Shown: piece by piece, positions 48,348 to 56,680 of the stretch
Numbering within the stretch: position 1 is the first letter of the stretch
Layout of the letters: every line of letters begins with the position of its first letter
Assembly (NCBI RefSeq): GCF_000026365.1
Contig: NC_012992.1
Coordinates: 1,116,001-1,180,000 of the forward strand
Direction: 5' to 3'
Origin: Zygosaccharomyces rouxii
Lineage: Eukaryota > Ascomycota > Saccharomycetes > Saccharomycetales > Saccharomycetaceae
DNA: 64,000 bases
Translations under genes and position numbers: made by a program
The notes under the pieces: model-generated
The model's database searches: none
Told to the model about the DNA's origin: nothing
The model's input: only the letters and a program-made list of their open reading frames with translations

Positions 48348-48442
48348 AAGGAACCAATGAACCGATGTAACCAGGTTCAAAGAATTCTTTAGTATTCGAA
48401 TATTTTTAATTGAACTTCTCACAACAGTAGCTCAAGGAAGCC

Positions 48443-49966
48443 ATGTTATCCAATTTGTACAAAAACAGATCTCTAGTCAGCGCTAGTTCACGTTTGATTA
48501 GACTAGCATCTACTGCACCACCAACTGGTCCTTCTTCTTTCAAGACTGAAAAAGTCATTGAAACCGATGACGGTCAAAAACCAAATGTCGTTATTCTTGG
48601 TTCTGGTTGGGGTGCCATCTCTTTTTTGAACCACATTGACACCAAAAGATACAACGTTTCTTTAGTCTCACCAAGAAACTACTTCTTGTTTACTCCATTG
48701 TTGCCATCGACACCGGTTGGTACCGTGGATGAAAAATCCATTGTGGAACCTGTGGTAAATTTCGCCCTCAAGAAGAAAGGTAACGTCACCTACTGTGAAG
48801 CTGAATGTACCTCTATCAACCCTGAAAGAAATACCGTTACCATTAGCGATCTATCTACCGTTCAACAGTTGAACAAAGAAGAAGAAAAACACTTTGGTCT
48901 AAAACAAAATGTCCCCGCAGAGATCAAATACGATTACTTAGTCACCGCTGTTGGTGCAGAACCAAACACCTTTGGTGTTCCAGGTGTGGAGAAGTATGGT
49001 CACTTCCTCAAAGAAATTGATCATTCTCTACAAGTTAGAGCTAAATTTGCTCAAAATTTGGAAAAGGCCAACTTGCTGCCAAAGGGTGATCCAGAAAGAA
49101 AGAGATTATTGTCCATTGTGGTCGTCGGTGGTGGTCCAACCGGTGTCGAAACCGCAGGTGAATTACAAGATTATGTCTCCCAAGATTTGAAGAAATTTTT
49201 GCCAAACTTGGCTGAAGAAGTTCAAATCCACTTGGTGGAAGCTCTGCCAGTTGTTTTGAACATGTTTGAGAAGAAATTGTCCTCTTACGCTCGAGATGTT
49301 TTGCAAGGTACTTCCATCAAGTTGCATCTAAGATCTGCTGTTTCTCAAGTGGAACCTGATCATTTGATTGCCAAGACTAAGCATGAAGACGGCACCGTTA
49401 CCGAAGCTAACATTCCATATGGTACTTTGATCTGGGCCACCGGTAACAAGGCAAGACCAATTATTACCGACTTATTCAAGAAGATTCCCGAACAAAACCA
49501 GTGCACCAAGGCTCTTTCCGTTAACCCATTCTTGCAAGTTAAAGGTTCTAAAAACATTTTTGCCATTGGTGACAACGCATTCTCCGGTTTACCACCAACT
49601 GCCCAAGTTGCCCATCAACAAGCCGAGTACTTGGCAAAGGTTTTCGATAAGATGGCTAACCTGCCAAACTTCCACGAAGAGTTGGGTCAAGCAACTGAGA
49701 AGTTCGATCTTCTCTTCGAAAGAAGCAGCTTCAAACCATTTTCCTACATCCACTACGGTGCCTTGGCATATTTGGGTGCCGAAAAGGCAATCGCCAACAT
49801 CACCTACGGTAAACGTTCCTTCTACACTGGTGGTGGTGTAATGACCTTCTACATCTGGAGGCTTCTTTACTTGTCCATGATCATGTCCGCCAGATCCAGA
49901 TATAAGGTTATCGCCGACTGGATCAAATTGGCCTTCTTCAAGAGAGATTTCTTCAAGAATTTCTAA
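48443..49966 (+). CDS. NDI1: NDI1, internal rotenone-insensitive NADH:ubiquinone oxidoreductase
   Basis: Single-subunit type 2 NADH dehydrogenase on the matrix face of the inner membrane, replacing complex I. The 507-residue product (S. cerevisiae 513) has an Arg/Ser presequence ([17 protein letters not shown]). An FAD-binding GSGWG motif lies at 53-57, and an NADH-binding GGG motif at 229-231 ([11 protein letters not shown]). The C-terminal membrane-binding helices end in [12 protein letters not shown]. The matrix-facing form NDI1 is favoured over NDE1/2 by the C-terminus and by the YML118-120 neighbourhood. Codon use is more biased than in neighbours, as expected for an abundant enzyme. Confidence 0.95.
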   Translation: MLSNLYKNRSLVSASSRLIRLASTAPPTGPSSFKTEKVIETDDGQKPNVVILGSGWGAISFLNHIDTKRYNVSLVSPRNYFLFTPLLPSTPVGTVDEKSIVEPVVNFALKKKGNVTYCEAECTSINPERNTVTISDLSTVQQLNKEEEKHFGLKQNVPAEIKYDYLVTAVGAEPNTFGVPGVEKYGHFLKEIDHSLQVRAKFAQNLEKANLLPKGDPERKRLLSIVVVGGGPTGVETAGELQDYVSQDLKKFLPNLAEEVQIHLVEALPVVLNMFEKKLSSYARDVLQGTSIKLHLRSAVSQVEPDHLIAKTKHEDGTVTEANIPYGTLIWATGNKARPIITDLFKKIPEQNQCTKALSVNPFLQVKGSKNIFAIGDNAFSGLPPTAQVAHQQAEYLAKVFDKMANLPNFHEELGQATEKFDLLFERSSFKPFSYIHYGALAYLGAEKAIANITYGKRSFYTGGGVMTFYIWRLLYLSMIMSARSRYKVIADWIKLAFFKRDFFKNF

Positions 49967-50131
49967 GGTTGTATATATTCATTGATTTATTTATTCTTTT
50001 ATTCATTCGTCGTATTTATGTGGAGATAATATCTTAAAAGGGAAGAAAACAAAAAAAAAGACAACATCAGTGCTTACTATTTGTTATTACTGTTAGTTTG
50101 GTTGTTATTATACATTACTTCCTAATTATAA

Positions 50132-50986
50132 CTAAAGGTAATCCTTTCTGTTTGCGGTTCTTACAAATCTTCTTAATTGCCATTCCACATCAGCGTCTTT
50201 ATTCTCCACAGTACCCAATCTTAATTCAAATAATCTCATTTCAAAACGAGGTCCAACCTCTGCTAGTTCAACACCCTCTCTTGTCCTTACGTAAACGTGT
50301 TGTCTAACACTAATAAAGTCACCACGATTGGCAAACGTTATGACTCTTGGGGAATCTTCCTTTGGTTCCGGTGGGAAAAGATGCTTTAGAATGGTCTCCA
50401 CACGATGTCCTAATGGCGTGGTAAAATTATCGAATATTAAATGGGGGTTAACTTCACTTTGGTTACCCCTATTGAGAATATCATGCCTTAGTACAACGTT
50501 ATGCAATGTAAAGAATGCTGTTGGACCATGAGGTAAATGCGATATCGTTAACGATGTGGGCACACCTCTATGTTCATGCAAAAGCACCAAATCACTTGTG
50601 CCACTTTTATTACAAGCATCAACTAGATTATTAACGATAAAGTTACCTCTGTTAAGCCTCACACTAGTAGGGAAAAGTAGTTTAATTTCTTTGGCAAATT
50701 GAGATAATCGTGCACTTGGACTACGTGATGTCGTTACTACAACCCTTGGATCCGATATACCACTTGTGGCTGCATATTCATCGTCAATATCAACTGCATC
50801 TTTGCTCTCATCGTATCTGAAATCCTTTTGTAACTGTTCATCATCAGCTATGTCCTTCGGTAGTGGTTTACCCTGTGCTAATGCATTTTTGATAATCTGC
50901 CTCTTGTGTTGTAACTGAGATTCCTGTAGCTCTTGAGCCTTTTTGTAAAGGTACTCACGTCTTTCTCTTGCTTGTCTTCTCAACAT
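50132..50986 (-). CDS. IMP4: IMP4, U3 snoRNP Brix-domain protein
   Basis: Component of the small-subunit processome that promotes U3 snoRNA-pre-rRNA pairing. The 284-residue product (S. cerevisiae 290) begins [19 protein letters not shown], as in Imp4 proteins, and has the Brix domain (about 84-275). The latter contains [21 protein letters not shown] and [15 protein letters not shown], and near the end [20 protein letters not shown]. The ATG is at 50986. PAC and RRPE-like elements lie upstream. Converges on NDI1. Confidence 0.96.
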   Translation of the reverse strand: MLRRQARERREYLYKKAQELQESQLQHKRQIIKNALAQGKPLPKDIADDEQLQKDFRYDESKDAVDIDDEYAATSGISDPRVVVTTSRSPSARLSQFAKEIKLLFPTSVRLNRGNFIVNNLVDACNKSGTSDLVLLHEHRGVPTSLTISHLPHGPTAFFTLHNVVLRHDILNRGNQSEVNPHLIFDNFTTPLGHRVETILKHLFPPEPKEDSPRVITFANRGDFISVRQHVYVRTREGVELAEVGPRFEMRLFELRLGTVENKDADVEWQLRRFVRTANRKDYL

Positions 50987-51052
50987 ATCGTTACTGTCGT
51001 AGCCTTAGTTTACTTTTACTTTACGTTACTTTGATGTACTTCAGTTAAGTTT

Positions 51053-51099
51053 CTCATCTCATCGCATTCATTAGTTTGTTAACATTAAAATTTTTTCAT
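51053..51099 (-). promoter_or_regulatory. PAC and RRPE-like elements upstream of IMP4
   Basis: CTCATCTCATCGC at 51053-51065 (tandem PAC core) and the reverse complement of TGAAAAAATTTT at about 51088-51099. Confidence 0.65.
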
Positions 51100-51172
51100 T
51101 TTTAAAGTCCTCGGAGAATTAAAGAAAAAAAAAAAAAATAGAAAAAATTTCAAAATATCATCATCATCATCA

Positions 51173-51977
51173 TTAAAGTTTTCGCCTTGAAGCCCTTGAC
51201 AGTCGTTCCTCTTCTGATATCTCCATCCGGGTCTTGAGGAAACCGTTTTTCTTGCCAGGGATATCCATGGATGTTCTTCTTTCCACCCTCTGTAGTCGTA
51301 ATGCTAGCGGAGGCGACTGCGACGGGCTCTTATCCACGTCAGCATCGCCCATAGCAGCAGCTAGTCTTTGTTGATGAACGTTATTAGGCAGAAACATGTG
51401 TGTAGATAGGGCACGCGGCAGAATAGTCTGGGCAGCCGGAGGCGCATTAGACTCGTGTAAGTACCTTTCTCTTGTGGATTCCGATACAATACTGCTGAAA
51501 CTGCTTCTAGAGGTCGAACCTTGGCGATACAATGCAGTCGGTACTGCCGTTGCTAAGCTTCCCTGTGGTGATGTCACCGACCCCACCGCCGTTACATTAC
51601 TTGTAGAAGTAGCTGTGGCAGCTGCATGCGGCACGGGCGCAGGCTGAGGTGTATTAGTAGTGCTAGTAGTGGGTGAAACGGTACTTGATTTGCTTGCCCT
51701 GCCTTGTTCATTGAAAAATAGCCCACTTAACAAACTTTTCTTTAGCGGTTCTTGTTGACGAGGCTGTTTCTCCAGTAACCTATCCCATTGATTTCTATAA
51801 TAAGAATCCTCCTCTTCTTCATCATCGTAGTTACCTTCCTCGTCGCTTGATCCGCTCTCTGATAATCCATCCCAATCTGATCCGTCATCTTCACTGCTAT
51901 AGAAGGCCTGATCTCGTTTACCGAATAATGATACAGGAGCATTAGCGGGTTTTGTAGGTGCCACAGGCGTGGGAGCT

Positions 51978-52012
<35 letters not shown>

Positions 52013-52405
52013 AGCGGGAGGCTTTGAAGACGGGACAGCTGCTGGTGCGGGTTTTGACGGTGCAGGTTGTGCAGGTTGTGCAGGTTGTGCAGGAGTTGCA
52101 GGAGCTGTCGGCGTACCGTTAGCTTTCCCAGGCGCCACTACGTAATAGAGATTTTTGACACCATCTCTTTTCTTACTCCTGTTAACGTTACCGTCCTTTA
52201 ACAATGCTTTATTAACAATTCTCCAACTCAAATTATGCAATCTTTCACCTTGTTCCACGGATTTACTGCATTTCACCAGTGACGTATAGAGCTGTAAAGA
52301 ATCAAAGAGATGCAGTCTTTCTTGGGTGAAAAGATTTGGTGTAACTTTAAGGAACCGATCCCCTTCATATCGCACGTCTGCTGGCGTGCCCTGCGGGTTC
52401 TCCAT
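51173..52405 (-). CDS. MKS1: MKS1, negative regulator of retrograde signalling
   Basis: Cytoplasmic regulator that, with Rtg2 and Bmh1/2, controls Rtg1/3 nuclear entry and nitrogen/lysine metabolism. The 410-residue product is shorter than S. cerevisiae Mks1 (584), mostly through the disordered middle. Conserved blocks are KVTPNLFTQERLHLFDSLQLY, GERLHNLSWRIVNKA, KKRDGVKNLYYVV, FYSSEDDGSDWD, KSLLSGLF, and the end TILPRALSTHMFLPNN...MDIPGKKNGFLKTRMEISEEE. A Pro/Ala-rich minisatellite-coded linker lies at about 100-150. The ATG at 52405 is used; the upstream TTG is not. Confidence 0.93.
51958..52101. repeat. Minisatellite-like Pro/Ala codon repeats within MKS1
   Basis: A run of GGAGCA hexamers (about 51978-52009) and three tandem GCAGGTTGT nonamers (about 52063-52090) encode Ala-Pro and Pro-Ala-Gln repeats on the minus strand. 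Confidence 0.7.
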
Positions 52406-52739
52406 CTTAATCAATGGTTCCTATACCTATTCAACCATCACTTATTCTTAAAGACTACTATTTCCAGCTATTTTAATGCTTATACAGCTTTCCCTCTTTC
52501 TACTCCGTTGAACTTTTCGAATTCGAAAAGTTCCGAAACCTCGTGACCGCATGACCAAGATTAGCCGAAATACTCCGACCGGAAGAAGCTGCCCGGCGTT
52601 AACGGTTAGGAATGAATCGTTAGGAAATGGCATAAAAGAAGATATAAAACACTACTACTACTACTATTAGAAAAAGTTTGGAGTGACGATCCGTCAAGGA
52701 CCGTCAGGAGTAGCCGAGGCTGGCACAGTCGTCAGTTGC

Positions 52740-54143
52740 TTACTCCTCTAAAAGCTGCTCTTGCAGGTTCGAGTCCTCAGGCAGCAGCTCCTTACGTCTC
52801 ATGGCACGCACGCTGCCATCAGCACTTGACCAGAATTTACCGGTGTGCTTGTCACGCCAATTGTCAAAGATTTTCTTGGTCTCCTCGTAGTCGGTAACAG
52901 CACGATCGAAGGCACGCTTGGCGTTTTCATGCTCCTCATCCGTTTGTTGCTTTGCAGTTTGCCACCATGACGAACCGGTGTTATCAACGCGATTCTTGGC
53001 CTCTTGTACACGAGCCGCAGCTTCGTCCATAGCTTTTGCCGCGTCATCACGGGATCCGATCCGCCTGTGGAACCTGCGGCGTGCCTCTTCTAGCTCCTCT
53101 TGTGCAAACTGTGCCGCAGTCTCACCCCACCCTTCTAGGGACTTGAAGGCGTTCTTGGCAATGGACTCTTCGGATTCGGGGTTCTTGGCATATTGCATCC
53201 AACCCTTTTGCTTGATACGTTTTAATTCGTCGAGACGACGTTGGGCTTCGGATGGGCCAATTTCATTATTACGTAGTTGATCATGGATTTGTTCTTGCGA
53301 AAAGAAGTATGCATTTTCACCAAAGCCAGCTAGAGTACTCGTGGCCCATTCGTCCTTGGGATCCACCGACTCCTCTTCTTTTTTATGTTCTGGAGGTGAT
53401 CTGGTCAACCATTTGAAAAATCCACCTTCTCTGCGGATCTTTTCGTCTTGAGCGTCTAACCCGTCAGACAACTCGTTGAAGTTATGTTTTGCGTAAGAGG
53501 CATATCGTTCAGAAGCCTCATCCATAGTTTGCTTCTTCTGGTCAAGAGCTCTCTTCAAAGCATCTACGTTTTGCTTCAAATAGGCGTCACCGCTGTCGAA
53601 GACACCTTTTTTGGTTTGAGACCACCTCTCTTGAGCAGAAGCTAAATCTTTCTTTGCTCTGTCAAACTCTCCAATGGCGATAGCCTTGGCACGTTCAGCA
53701 TCATTAAAGGACCAATTGAAGATAGAATGGGAGACACCAGTCTCCCCCTTTTGGTGCTGTGACTGCACAGGACGTCCAAACAAAGCATCCTTAATGCTAC
53801 CAATATCTTCAGACAGCCCGCTCTTCACACGGCCCCAACCTGTAGCAGCTTCATTCTTGACCTGTTCCTTTTGCTCCGTAGCTTCCTTCTGAAAACTTTC
53901 TGCAATCTCAGAGGCTCTATTTTTACTAACTTCCGCCTTATCAGCAACCCAGTTGATACTCTCAGGGCGGTCTTGGTATTGATGTTGTTGTCGTTGTTGC
54001 TGTTGTTGGTCTTGTTGTAGAGGAGCACCAAAAGAAACCGGAATGACACTTTGCCTCTGTCTTTCATCCTGGCGTTGATACTCGTAAATCATATAACCTG
54101 CAGCCGCAGCTGCAGCACTTCCAAACAGAATTCTACCACTCAT
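52740..54143 (-). CDS. OM45: OM45, mitochondrial outer-membrane protein
   Basis: Abundant outer-membrane protein found in porin-containing complexes, facing the intermembrane space. The 467-residue product (S. cerevisiae 393) starts MSGRILFGSAAAAAAGYM, a short N-terminal membrane anchor like MSSRIIVGSAAL of yeast Om45. The rest is a highly charged helical body with repeated EGWGETAAQF-type motifs and WGWGxx/SIFNWSFNDAERAKAIAIGEFDRAKK, and it ends GKFWSSADG. An in-frame ATG 19 codons upstream (54200) exists, but homology favours 54143. Matches YIL136W near TMA108 and TPM2. Confidence 0.9.
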   Translation of the reverse strand: MSGRILFGSAAAAAAGYMIYEYQRQDERQRQSVIPVSFGAPLQQDQQQQQRQQHQYQDRPESINWVADKAEVSKNRASEIAESFQKEATEQKEQVKNEAATGWGRVKSGLSEDIGSIKDALFGRPVQSQHQKGETGVSHSIFNWSFNDAERAKAIAIGEFDRAKKDLASAQERWSQTKKGVFDSGDAYLKQNVDALKRALDQKKQTMDEASERYASYAKHNFNELSDGLDAQDEKIRREGGFFKWLTRSPPEHKKEEESVDPKDEWATSTLAGFGENAYFFSQEQIHDQLRNNEIGPSEAQRRLDELKRIKQKGWMQYAKNPESEESIAKNAFKSLEGWGETAAQFAQEELEEARRRFHRRIGSRDDAAKAMDEAAARVQEAKNRVDNTGSSWWQTAKQQTDEEHENAKRAFDRAVTDYEETKKIFDNWRDKHTGKFWSSADGSVRAMRRKELLPEDSNLQEQLLEE

Positions 54144-54613
54144 AATCGCTAAGACTTCTGCGTTATTGAAGGGAAGAGAAACGTGCAAACATGCAAACAT
54201 GCTCTGTTTTCATCTGCTGCTTTTTATATGTTTATCCCCCCTTGCCGCCACCCCTGACTCCCTTTGCTCAGATCCCTTGACCCAAGGACAGGGAGGAAGG
54301 CCAACCCGAAAAGGGACAGGCGGGGATTCGAACGGTTCAAAAGTCGGCAAGACACCGAAGGGCCGAAAAAGGGCCAAACATCACGTGGCGAGACTTAGCG
54401 CCGTTCAAACTGACAGCGGCTAAAATACGTCATTTGCGGAGATCACCCACCTAGTAGATACGTCATGTGGTATGTGTATAACTTCAAAACTCCCAATACG
54501 TGTCTAATTACGTCTAAGAACATCCAGCTACCTGAACATAAGTCTCGATGCACGAGCGAAAACAAATATCAATCGTTAAACCATTTCATTTATGTAATTT
54601 TATATAGATACAA
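54144..54613. promoter_or_regulatory. OM45 promoter region
   Basis: About 470 bases between OM45 and the APJ1 stop. It has C-rich stretches including a stress-response-type CCCCT (about 54250) and one CACGTG (about 54381-54386). STRE elements fit a gene induced at diauxic shift, but this is inference. Confidence 0.4.
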
Positions 54614-56089
54614 CTAGTCGCTATCGCTAGAATCGCCCATGTGACGTCTCTTTGTACTTGAACCTTCATTAGACCTCTTCCATCTACGTTTAACATAATC
54701 TCTCTCATTTGAAGATGCTGTCCTACTCGTTATCTCCTCCATAGAAGGAACAAAACTACTTAAGACGTGTTCATCAACTTCCGCACAATCACCCAATTTT
54801 TGATAAACCTTAGCATTTTGTGATTGTATTTGATTTTGAACATACTTATCTTGTAATAGGACTGATTGCAATCTACCGATAGTATCAGGCTCTAGACCAA
54901 CAGGATACTCTAACTGAAACTGTATGTAAAGATTTCCTTTACCACCGTCGTGACCGTATTTAGGCATACCCATACCTTCAATACTTTTCAAACAATTAGG
55001 GCCTATCAGTTCACCTGGGACAATAGAAACTTTTAAAAGTTTACCGCTTGGATGACCATCGATATAGATGTCACCACCACATAGACTTGTGGACAAATCA
55101 ATAGAACAACTACCCATTACTAAATCGCAACCATAGCGATTAACTCTATGAAATTTAGAGTCTTTGACCTGATCGATGGTAATCACTACATCACCCGGTA
55201 TAACTTTTTCAACACCAAAACTGGTCTTTATCAATTCATCAGCTTCACCTGGCAATACAATCGTTTGACCATGGCACATACCTTTGCTAACTTCCACATC
55301 AAAGATTTTTCTTTCCTTGATATAACTTTCACCCCGACACTCGTGGCAAACATCGGCTTGCTTTGTATATGTACCTAGCCCATTACAATCTGGGCAGGTT
55401 TGAGTCCAGGTTTGGACCATAGGACCCGTCCTGCGTGTCTCTGTTTGCTGGCCCTGACCTCTGCATGTTTTACATGTACGTCTTCTCAAAGAACCTTGTC
55501 CCTGACAAGATTGGCACATACGTCTACGATTCAACCCCAATTTAGTAATTTTACCATCATACAGTTCCGCCAATGTGCATTTCAAATTATGTTTAATATC
55601 GGGACCTCTACTGGGCCTGCCACCACCGTAGGAGCTTCTACCCCCACCACTATGATGAGAGAAACTAGAACCAAATGGAAAACCACCGCCAAATGGGGAA
55701 CCACCGCCAAACGCTGATCCAAATGGAGATCTGCCAAATGACGAATGTCCTGGGAAATTATCAAAAAACTGGGCAAAAAGATCTCCTGGCGACATGGAAG
55801 ACCCAAAGAATGAAGATGATGTCGTAGGTGCACCTTGAGATTCTTCCTGCTCTTGCAGCGCATACTCATCGACTGTACCATATCGATCGTACATAACTCT
55901 CTTATCCTCATCAGCTAAAATCTCGTAGGCCTTACAAACTTCTTGAAATTTATTTTTCGCATCCTCAGAATGATGATTTTTATCTGGGTGATACTTAAGG
56001 GCCATCACCTTGTAGGCCCTTTTGATCTCCGATATCGTTGCATCCGGAGAGACCTTCAGCGTATCGTATAGTCTAGTGTCTCTAGCCAT
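54614..56089 (-). CDS. APJ1: APJ1, class A J-domain co-chaperone
   Basis: Hsp40 protein of cytosol and nucleus, acting with Hsp70 in protein disaggregation and SUMO-linked turnover. The 491-residue product has an N-terminal J domain with HPD at 34-36, a Gly/Phe/Ser-rich linker (many FGG/FGSS units), and a four-repeat zinc finger (CQSCQGQG, CKTCRGQG, CPDCNGLG, CHECRGES). C-terminal substrate-binding domains follow, and then a Lys/Arg/Ser tail. The long G/F linker and lack of a C-terminal CaaX box distinguish it from Ydj1. Neighbours match YNL077W. A heat-shock element lies upstream. Confidence 0.93.
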   Translation of the reverse strand: MARDTRLYDTLKVSPDATISEIKRAYKVMALKYHPDKNHHSEDAKNKFQEVCKAYEILADEDKRVMYDRYGTVDEYALQEQEESQGAPTTSSSFFGSSMSPGDLFAQFFDNFPGHSSFGRSPFGSAFGGGSPFGGGFPFGSSFSHHSGGGRSSYGGGRPSRGPDIKHNLKCTLAELYDGKITKLGLNRRRMCQSCQGQGSLRRRTCKTCRGQGQQTETRRTGPMVQTWTQTCPDCNGLGTYTKQADVCHECRGESYIKERKIFDVEVSKGMCHGQTIVLPGEADELIKTSFGVEKVIPGDVVITIDQVKDSKFHRVNRYGCDLVMGSCSIDLSTSLCGGDIYIDGHPSGKLLKVSIVPGELIGPNCLKSIEGMGMPKYGHDGGKGNLYIQFQLEYPVGLEPDTIGRLQSVLLQDKYVQNQIQSQNAKVYQKLGDCAEVDEHVLSSFVPSMEEITSRTASSNERDYVKRRWKRSNEGSSTKRRHMGDSSDSD

Positions 56090-56256
56090 CTTCTCTACCG
56101 ATTACTGGCAGTATATAGCGATGCATATGATTTCGTGATGATATTAGAATTCAAACCGGATACATATATAGTATCATTATGAGAAACTCATCTTTAAATC
56201 TCTTCCCTCCTTCTTTTGCCGAAGCGCCAAAGCTGCCTCTATTTTTTTCCACACTT

Positions 56257-56264
56257 TTCTAGAA
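56257..56264. promoter_or_regulatory. Minimal heat-shock element upstream of APJ1
   Basis: TTCTAGAA (TTCnnGAA) about 170 bases upstream of the APJ1 ATG. Two units only; a third would make the call firm. Confidence 0.45.
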
Positions 56265-56421
56265 AAAACATGTGGCCGGGTAAACAAAATCCCAAAATAT
56301 AACAAGAATGGAGATATAGAGCAGCTTAGAGGAATAATCGCGACTGGTGGAGGTACGAGCCGTTTGAGCTGTATCGGATTGCATTTGAAGAGTGTATTCT
56401 GCTAACAAGATTTCTGAAGTG

Positions 56422-56446
56422 GTCACGTGGTCGCATACCACGTGAC
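56422..56446. promoter_or_regulatory. Mirror pair of CACGTG boxes between APJ1 and TMA108
   Basis: GTCACGTGG (56422-56430), a 7-base spacer, then CCACGTGAC (56438-56446): two E-boxes in perfect inverted arrangement. Each has the GTCACGTG form preferred by Cbf1. Confidence 0.6.
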
Positions 56447-56680
56447 TATATGGGATTTGCCTTCAAGTATATCTATATGGTCCCTTCTAGGTACCATATG
56501 TACCGAGTCCAAGTCTTCAGAGCGGCAGAGTAGATTCCTTTGGGCCTATGAGAAGTTCCTATCTCCTCAGCTTTTTAGCATTGATTAAAGTAAGTTTTCC
56601 TTTAAGAGTCCGAAGAACTGAAAAACACAATCAAGATTGTCAATACGTCAGAGGAATAGCTTTCCATAACAACGTCAAGG

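Larger units (their letters stand above)
46593..48442. other. 1.85 kb gene-poor region upstream of NDI1
   Basis: The largest stretch without an assigned gene. No LTR termini, tRNA or long frame seen. It holds a TATA-like element at about 47535 (CATATAAAAGG), another at about 47834, a CCAAT motif (CAGCCAATCGG, about 48110-48120), and one small open frame described separately. The right end is the NDI1 promoter. Confidence 0.5.

Noticed and set aside
54144..54200. OM45 starting at the upstream ATG (54200)
   Set aside because: It would place 19 residues before the anchor; the conserved start MSGRILFG fits the downstream ATG.
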